This document shows, piece by piece, positions 15,658 through 20,703 of a stretch of 20,703 nucleotides of DNA (positions within the stretch are counted from its first letter, which is position 1; each line of letters begins with the position of its first letter). The DNA is from an uncultured Prevotella sp. (GTDB taxonomy: Bacteria; Bacteroidota; Bacteroidia; Bacteroidales; Bacteroidaceae). The stretch is from the NCBI GenBank assembly GCA_937874345.1, contig CALNBT010000105.1:1-20703 (forward strand), written 5' to 3'. The notes below the pieces were generated by a model that made no database searches, was not told the origin of the DNA, and worked only from the letters and a program-made list of their open reading frames with translations. Position numbers and translations under genes: made by a program.

Positions 15658-17193
15658 ATGAAGAAAAGAAATTTAATCATTACAGCATTATTGTTTTTAG
15701 TAACGATGGCTCAAGCAGGCGGCTTGCTCACAAACACTAATCAAAACATTGCATTCAATCGAAATTTTGCTCGCGACGGTGTCATTGCCATTGATGGTGT
15801 TTATTCTAATCCAGCAGGTGTTGCTTTCTTGGACAAAGGACTCCACCTTTCTTTCAACGCACAAAGTGCATTCCAAACCCGTGATATCAACAGCAGTATT
15901 CAATTTCCAGCATTTCAAGGAACGCCATACGAATTGCCATTCCGCCTCAATGGAGGTAACGAACAAGGCGCTAAGTATTATAAAGGAACAGCATCTGCAC
16001 CTTTCATTCCTTCCGTTCAGGCTGCATTGAACTATGAGAAATGGGGATTCCAAGCATCATTTGCGCTCGTAGGTGGTGGTGGAAAGGCTACCTTCAATGA
16101 TGGATTGGGATCATTTGAACGTCAAGTTGCCATCATTCCGGCATTATTGGCAGGCGAAGGATTGGGATCACAGACACCAGGCTATTCATTGAATAGCTAT
16201 ATGAATGGGCAACAGTATATCTTTGGCCTGCAATTGGGATCTACTTACAAGTTTAATGAACACTGGGCTGCTTATGGCGGTATGCGCTTCAATTATGTTT
16301 TAAACAAATACCAAGGCAGTATCACAGACATTACAGCGAATATCAATGGGCAAGATGAAAGATTGTACGATTATTTTGAGGAGCATTCCATCTCTTTAAC
16401 CCAGCAAGCAGCACAGGCAAGTGCCTTGGCGTCAACGCTGCCGGCAGGCGCTCAAAAAACCGCATTGGAAGCAGCGGTAGCCCAACTCAATGCCGGTGCT
16501 GACAAAATGAACATGTATAAGGAGAAGGTGGCCGACAAATATCTCGATTGTACCCAAACCGGATGGGGTGTTACACCCATTATCGGTGTAGACTTCAGAT
16601 ACGGTGCCTTGAACATTGGTACAAGATTTGAGTTTGGTACAAATCTCAACATTCAAAACAACACCAAAAGAGATGATACAGGGATGTTCAAAGATGGAGT
16701 CAATACACCAAACGACATTCCTGCATTATGGACCATCGGAGCTCAATATTCTGTGCTTTCCAACGTGCGTGCCATGGTTTCGTACCACTATTATTTCGAC
16801 AAAGATGCGGATATGGCAGATGACAAGCAAAAGTTGCTGAGTGGAAACACCCAGGAAATTTTAGCAGGTGCCGAATGGGATGTTACAAAGGATGTCATGG
16901 TTAGCGCCGGCATGCAGCACACCAGTTATGGTTTGGGTGACGGATCTTTTCTCAGTGACATGAGCTTTGTAACCAGCAGTACATCCGTAGGCTTTGGAGC
17001 ATCCATCCGTGTAACGAAAAATGCACGCCTGAACCTTGCATACTTCTGGACTGACTACGATAAGTTTAATAAGTCGTATACAATGCCTTTCAAACGCACA
17101 GAGACAGATACCAACCCTATCATGTCTAACAATACCGACCAGTTTACACGTACCAATAAAGTACTTGGTGCAGGTATCGATATCGATTTCTAA
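15658..17193 (+). CDS. FadL/OmpP1/TodX-family outer-membrane protein
   Basis: A 511-residue outer-membrane beta-barrel. The family imports long-chain fatty acids or other hydrophobic compounds. Residues 1-20 are a signal peptide (KKRNLIITALLFLVTMAQA, cleavage before Gly21). The mature N-terminus carries the FadL-like hatch region with the NPAG motif (51-54) in GVIAIDGVYSNPAGVAFLDK. Alternating aromatic and polar strands follow, and the protein ends in DIDF, with the terminal Phe expected of barrels assembled by BamA. An Ala/Gln-rich helical stretch at about 241-297 interrupts the strands. I chose the ATG at 15658 because the signal peptide begins there. The frame is open to 15580, but that extension is not signal-like. 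The gene has its own -7 box and a terminator at 17216-17247. The transported compound is unknown. Confidence 0.9.
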   Translation: MKKRNLIITALLFLVTMAQAGGLLTNTNQNIAFNRNFARDGVIAIDGVYSNPAGVAFLDKGLHLSFNAQSAFQTRDINSSIQFPAFQGTPYELPFRLNGGNEQGAKYYKGTASAPFIPSVQAALNYEKWGFQASFALVGGGGKATFNDGLGSFERQVAIIPALLAGEGLGSQTPGYSLNSYMNGQQYIFGLQLGSTYKFNEHWAAYGGMRFNYVLNKYQGSITDITANINGQDERLYDYFEEHSISLTQQAAQASALASTLPAGAQKTALEAAVAQLNAGADKMNMYKEKVADKYLDCTQTGWGVTPIIGVDFRYGALNIGTRFEFGTNLNIQNNTKRDDTGMFKDGVNTPNDIPALWTIGAQYSVLSNVRAMVSYHYYFDKDADMADDKQKLLSGNTQEILAGAEWDVTKDVMVSAGMQHTSYGLGDGSFLSDMSFVTSSTSVGFGASIRVTKNARLNLAYFWTDYDKFNKSYTMPFKRTETDTNPIMSNNTDQFTRTNKVLGAGIDIDF

Positions 17194-17215
17194 ACGATAC
17201 ACACTAAAGGTAATG

Positions 17216-17247
17216 GCCCTCCCCGATGAAAGTTCATCCGGGAGGGC
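17216..17247 (+). terminator. Rho-independent terminator of the FadL-like gene
   Basis: Arms 17216-17230 and 17233-17247 pair at 14 of 15 positions. The outer 8 bp (gccctccc/gggagggc) are GC-rich, and ttttattttg follows on the plus strand. The hairpin begins 22 nt after the stop codon. Confidence 0.85.
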
Positions 17248-17268
17248 TTTTATTTTGTACCTACTGAC

Positions 17269-17577
17269 TTACGAAAAGGCTGAACAGGTAATGATTATCA
17301 TCGAAAAATCATCTTCAATCGTATCGTTTACAATTGGAAAAATCTTGACTTGCTCATTGATGTTGCCCGTTTTTCCAATCAAAAGGTCTTTTATCGTCAA
17401 ATATTCAAATTTTGCATTGCCTTTATTTTCAATCACTTGCTATTTTTTTAAGACGGAGACAGGTTGCAATTTGACTGATATTGCATGATCTTTAGCTGTC
17501 ATATGCTCTACAAAGTCATTCATTTCGCAGAACAATATCAATGACATTGTCAGGCAATATACATGATATTGATCCAT
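17269..17577 (-). pseudogene. Small gene interrupted by one in-frame stop, unknown function
   Basis: On the minus strand an ATG at 17575-17577 opens a frame of 45 codons: MDQYHVYCLTMSLILF, then CEMNDFVEHMTAKDH and AISVKLQPVSVLKK. A TAG (17440-17442) stops it directly after seven A's. The same frame continues for 56 more codons to TAA (17269-17271), with strongly protein-like text: VIENKGNAKFEYLTIKDLL, IGKTGNINEQVKIFPIVND, TIEDDFSMIIITCSAFS. A second possible start is the ATG at 17521-17523. Shifting by one base at the A-run leads to stops within four or five codons, so a nonsense change explains the break better than a slippage error. I recognise no family. The gene could be an old relic or, less likely, be read through. 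Confidence 0.5.
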
Positions 17578-17611
17578 CAGAGCATGAATATTGCTCGTTG
17601 ACAACAAAAAA

Positions 17612-17628
17612 CAGACTTATTCAGTCTG
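17612..17628 (-). terminator. Terminator of the GH43 gene
   Basis: cagact (17612-17617) and agtctg (17623-17628) form a 6-bp stem with a 5-nt loop. On the minus strand it is followed by TTTTTTGTTG, and on the plus strand by cctttttgtt, so it may also work in reverse. It lies 78 nt after the GH43 stop codon. Confidence 0.65.
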
Positions 17629-17706
17629 CCTTTTTGTTATTATCGAACTAGAATACGAATTAGAAAAACACCAGATATCTTGACAACACAAGATGGTTTT
17701 TCTCTG

Positions 17707-19803
17707 TTATTTCACAGGATAATATAAAGAATTTTCTACAAAGACACTGTCTTTTCCATCACTGAACAATCCGATGCGTGCTGGTAGTGAGTGACTTAAC
17801 AGGATATGTTCCATTTCATGGTTGTCGAGATAGATATACAATTCGCCTTCTCGACGTTCAACCCGCAACTGATATTGTGAGGCCAAATCACAACGTGTTT
17901 CTATACGATATACATGGCGCTGCAGATCGGTAGGTTCGCTATTGATCATCCGGATGGCACGAGTCTGAACCGCATCAAACTTCACTTCTTCGTATCCATT
18001 ATAGGTTGACGGCCCAATGGTAACGTCTAAAGGTCTCCATGTCGTTCCATCGAGGTAGCTCAACTGTTGAGTACCTATTACACTCTTGCCTTTTTCCATT
18101 TGGCAGAGAATGCCCGAAACCAGTGTGGGAGAATCGAAACGATATTGTTTTTCAAAACTGTCAGAATACTTGATGTCTGGATACTGAACGTCATATCTTG
18201 ACAACGGCTTGACAGAAATACTAGTTTTACCCTTGAAACAACTTTCTGTAATCAATTGTTTTTTGGCCACATCCAACACTACCTTCACATAGTTTCGTGA
18301 GTCGACATACATGGCATAAACACCATATCGACCTACTTGTGGCTGCCGATTGCCCAACATCGCACTAAACGAATAAGAAGTGGCAGATGGCCCCTTCAAG
18401 CTTTCATTGGCCGTCAATTGCAAACCACCATCCGTCACCTCAAACGGATTCCATCCACTGAAATATTTTCCGTATTCATCCCAACCATTGGTAAAGCTGA
18501 CATTTGCTATTTGATATTGCTGCCCACCTCCTATCCATCGAATGGAAGATCCATCGGGAATAGATCCCTGAACGTGATCTTTCAATAAAACCTGGTCTAT
18601 CCACAAACTAATCTGATCGTGGTTTTTCTCAATTCGCCAAATATGGGGCACGCCTCGTGGGAAACTGTCAGGTAAGAGATAATCTATTTCACCGATACGG
18701 ATACCTTGTCGAACGGCATCACTTGTAAAGGTAAGCTCCAACAGGAAAGCGTCTGATGTGCGCAAACTGTCAATGCTCTTGCCAGAGTATTCGGGCTTGG
18801 CAGGCACAGGATGGAATCCGGGGGTATTCTTTCCTGTGATACCATCTACGTACAGACGGTTATTGGTGAAATGGATACGGTCGATATACTGATCACGCCG
18901 GTTACCCTGGTTGGCCATATACACCAACCACCACTCCCAACCGTTTGGGCCACGAACGATATTGGGCTGACCAGGAGTAAAGAGTGTGTCGGTAGAAGTT
19001 TCAAGAGCCTGATCTTGCAAGGAACGGTCGGTTCGAGGTCCAACAACAGGATAGGAATATTTGCCACCGGTATTGAACGTCATCGGCGAAGAAGCCTCAC
19101 AAACGCCCAATCGATAATTGCCATACTCGGGTGCTGTATGGTTGGCATTGTACATCATATAATATCGACCTCGATATTTGACAACAAATGGTCCCTCTGC
19201 AACTCTGTTGTCCAGGGTTTCCCAAGTATCTGGTTGTGAACTGAATTGCAGCATGGCATCGCCCGAAAACGAGAAATCCTGATTCATGGGACGTACCCAG
19301 ATGGCATTACCATCGGTAAATTTCACCATGTAAAGGTACAATTTGCCGTTGTCATCCCTGAATGCCATCGGGTCGATACGGTTCTCTGTCCATTGATCTT
19401 GACGAACTTCCTTATAAGGACCCTCGACAGTAGGAGACACAGCATGTGTAATATGAACGATATGCCGGTCCTTTCCCCAATAATTCACACTGAACAACAA
19501 GTGAAACAAGCCATTACTGTAACTGATGTCATCGGCATGCACCTGATTATTCTTTGCCCCTGTACCATGTGTCCAGTCGTTATCAAGGTCGAAGACATGA
19601 ATTTTTTTATTCCAATTCACAAGGTCGTCACTTACATAGAAGTCTCCATATGTATGCACTCCGCCAATATAATACTTGCCTGCATAACGTATCACGCCGG
19701 CATCAGCAACGCCTTTCAATACAGGATTTTGCAATTGTTGAGCAAAAAGGGGGACATCTGCCAACAATGCAATTAGAAGAAGAAAACGACAGAATAAACG
19801 CAT
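17707..19803 (-). CDS. Secreted GH43-type glycoside hydrolase with C-terminal accessory region
   Basis: A 698-residue exported enzyme. The signal peptide covers residues 1-21 (LLLIALLADVPLFA), with cleavage likely before Gln22. Residues 25-330 form a five-bladed beta-propeller of the GH43 type. The putative catalytic triad is Asp34 (GVADAGVIRYAGKYYIGG), Asp144 (NRIDPMAFRDDNGKLYLYM) and Glu203 (RVAEGPFVVKYRGRYYMMYN), the expected order of base, pKa-tuning Asp and acid. GPNGWEWWLVYMAN (285-298) is a further family signature. GH43 enzymes mostly remove arabinose, xylose or galactose; the subfamily cannot be told by eye. Residues 340-440 and 441-698 look like beta-sandwich modules, with a discoidin-like piece at about 540-637. 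There is no T9SS domain, so it is likely periplasmic. It starts 12 bp after the glutaminyl cyclase gene and probably shares its transcript. Confidence 0.85.
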   Translation of the reverse strand: MRLFCRFLLLIALLADVPLFAQQLQNPVLKGVADAGVIRYAGKYYIGGVHTYGDFYVSDDLVNWNKKIHVFDLDNDWTHGTGAKNNQVHADDISYSNGLFHLLFSVNYWGKDRHIVHITHAVSPTVEGPYKEVRQDQWTENRIDPMAFRDDNGKLYLYMVKFTDGNAIWVRPMNQDFSFSGDAMLQFSSQPDTWETLDNRVAEGPFVVKYRGRYYMMYNANHTAPEYGNYRLGVCEASSPMTFNTGGKYSYPVVGPRTDRSLQDQALETSTDTLFTPGQPNIVRGPNGWEWWLVYMANQGNRRDQYIDRIHFTNNRLYVDGITGKNTPGFHPVPAKPEYSGKSIDSLRTSDAFLLELTFTSDAVRQGIRIGEIDYLLPDSFPRGVPHIWRIEKNHDQISLWIDQVLLKDHVQGSIPDGSSIRWIGGGQQYQIANVSFTNGWDEYGKYFSGWNPFEVTDGGLQLTANESLKGPSATSYSFSAMLGNRQPQVGRYGVYAMYVDSRNYVKVVLDVAKKQLITESCFKGKTSISVKPLSRYDVQYPDIKYSDSFEKQYRFDSPTLVSGILCQMEKGKSVIGTQQLSYLDGTTWRPLDVTIGPSTYNGYEEVKFDAVQTRAIRMINSEPTDLQRHVYRIETRCDLASQYQLRVERREGELYIYLDNHEMEHILLSHSLPARIGLFSDGKDSVFVENSLYYPVK

Positions 19804-19815
19804 GGTATAAAATAA

Positions 19816-20703
19816 TTAAGGTTGGGTAAACAACACCTGGATCACTGTTTGTCCAACAGCATGAAGCGTATTTTTATCGATATAGTCCATTGTATCGCTG
19901 ATGGTGTGCCAAGTTGGTCCAAAGGTGCTCTGTGAACAGTCGGGATAATAAGGTATAATGTCTATGGTAGGGATTTTAGCATTCTCGTTCACTGGAATAT
20001 GATCGTCGGTAATATAGCCTCCCTCTTGATTGGGGAAATAACCGCCATAACCAATGGCCCGCGATGCTTTCCAAACTTTCTTGACTATATCGGACGCATA
20101 ACGGTTGGAAGCTGACTCTTGGTAGAATTTTGCACCCTGACCTCCTACCATATCAAATAGAATACCAAATTGTGGACGAGGCCCATTGGAGAGGTTTTTG
20201 GACCAATATTGCGCACCCAAAGCCCAAGAATCGGCATCATCAGAAACATTTGCCCAACGGGGTGTTCCCCAATCCTCGGCATCAAAACAAACAAAGTCGA
20301 TACCATAGGACAAGGTTGTATCTTTACTCAATACGCGGGCAATTTCCAACATTACTGCGACACCGCTGGCGCCATCATTGGCTGCCATCACGGGCTTGTG
20401 CCAATTGGTGCTGTCCGGATCGTTGTCGGCCCATGGACGACTGTCCCAATGTGCACAAAGCAAAATGCGCTTTGCTGCTTCAGGTTTGTAACTTGCGATG
20501 ATATTGTGTGCCTTCAGGATGGTTCCGTCGTAACCTTTCAAATCAGCTTTTTGTGAAACAACGTTGCAACCATATTGACGGAACTTGCTGATAATCCAGT
20601 CGGCACATCGATCGTGTGCCACACTATTCATCGTTCTGGGACCAAATTCGCATTGAGCCTTCGTAAAAGCATAGGCAGAATCGGCATTGAAGGCAGGACC
20701 GGC
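19816..20703 (-). CDS. Glutaminyl-peptide cyclotransferase (M28-like fold), 5' end outside window
   Basis: This enzyme turns N-terminal Gln of exported proteins into pyroglutamate. The frame is open to the window edge, so 296 codons including the stop are visible. The internal Met at 20631 is not the start, because family-like sequence (FTKAQCEFGPRT) precedes it. The fold is that of M28 zinc aminopeptidases. Counting from the first visible residue, the metal ligands expected for the type II cyclase are Asp110 (MAANDGASGVAVML), Glu143 (FVCFDAEDWG) and His266 (GPTWHTISDTMDYID). Other matches are CAHWDSRPWADNDPD and DIIPYYPDCSQSTFG. The FGPTWHTISDT segment points to a cyclase rather than a true aminopeptidase, but M28 peptidase activity cannot be excluded by eye. 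The signal peptide or lipobox lies upstream of the window. It precedes the GH43 gene by 12 bp. Confidence 0.85.
   Translation of the reverse strand, partial: AGPAFNADSAYAFTKAQCEFGPRTMNSVAHDRCADWIISKFRQYGCNVVSQKADLKGYDGTILKAHNIIASYKPEAAKRILLCAHWDSRPWADNDPDSTNWHKPVMAANDGASGVAVMLEIARVLSKDTTLSYGIDFVCFDAEDWGTPRWANVSDDADSWALGAQYWSKNLSNGPRPQFGILFDMVGGQGAKFYQESASNRYASDIVKKVWKASRAIGYGGYFPNQEGGYITDDHIPVNENAKIPTIDIIPYYPDCSQSTFGPTWHTISDTMDYIDKNTLHAVGQTVIQVLFTQP

Larger units (their letters stand above)
17194..17706. other. Intergenic region between the FadL-like and GH43 genes
   Basis: This 513-bp stretch lies between convergent genes. It contains the FadL-like gene terminator (17216-17247), a broken minus-strand small gene (17269-17577), and the GH43 gene terminator (17612-17628). 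I see nothing definable in 17640-17706. Confidence 0.6.

Noticed and set aside
17036..17488. 150-codon plus-strand ORF overlapping the end of the FadL-like gene
   Set aside because: It is in another frame of the FadL gene, passes through that gene's terminator, and lies antisense to the broken minus-strand gene whose text is far more protein-like.
19246..19776. 176-codon plus-strand ORF
   Set aside because: It is antisense to the catalytic domain of the GH43 gene, where catalytic residues and signal peptide fix the true strand.
1..20703. CRISPR array, insertion sequence, prophage genes, tRNA or rRNA
   Set aside because: No regularly spaced direct repeats, transposase or integrase motifs, or cloverleaf or rRNA signatures were seen in the gaps. 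This was checked by eye only.

Overview
The window looks like a chromosomal segment of a Bacteroidales bacterium, most likely a Prevotella relative. The reasons are: several upstream regions carry the Bacteroidetes-type -7 box TAnnTTTG, some with a TTTG or TTG near -33; Shine-Dalgarno sequences are largely absent; a type IX secretion (T9SS) C-terminal sorting domain is present; secreted proteins have signal peptides ending Ala|Gln; and there is a Bacteroidetes-type PafA-like phosphatase and a FadL/OmpP1 porin. It is mostly conserved core genome with a few secreted glycan- and phosphate-acting enzymes. I see no insertion sequence, CRISPR array, prophage, tRNA or rRNA.

Layout. 1-185: 5' end of enolase (minus), with its promoter at 295-325. 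397-480: a candidate 27-residue small protein (plus). 651-2135: secreted PafA-like phosphatase (minus), closed by a hairpin terminator at 595-637. 2384-3061: WG-repeat-like protein (plus) with its own promoter. 3374-7330: very large secreted GH76 protein (minus), convergent with the previous gene and sharing a bidirectional terminator. 7331-7906: long non-coding stretch with a possible gene relic. 7907-9124 and 9166-10698: waaA and gltX (minus), probably co-transcribed as gltX-waaA. 10905-13001: PgpH-type HD membrane phosphohydrolase (plus), divergent from gltX. 13001-13156: a small membrane ORF whose start overlaps the stop of the HD gene and whose 3' end lies inside a 29-bp perfect hairpin. 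13177-15447: priA (minus). 15658-17193: FadL-like outer-membrane protein (plus), divergent from priA. 17269-17577: a broken small gene (minus). 17707-19803 and 19816-20703: GH43-type glycosidase and glutaminyl-peptide cyclotransferase (minus), 12 bp apart and probably one operon.

How the genes fit together. gltX-waaA combines translation with Kdo transfer to lipid A, and the HD gene is likely part of nucleotide second-messenger turnover; these are housekeeping functions. The surface and periplasmic set (PafA-like phosphatase, GH76, GH43) is linked to the glutaminyl cyclase by a shared feature. All three predicted mature proteins begin with Gln, which is the substrate of that cyclase.

The parts least explained by known families are the two small ORFs (397-480 and 13001-13156) and the two degenerate coding stretches (7552-7848 and 17269-17577). 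I did not find convincing evidence of a wholly new multi-gene system.
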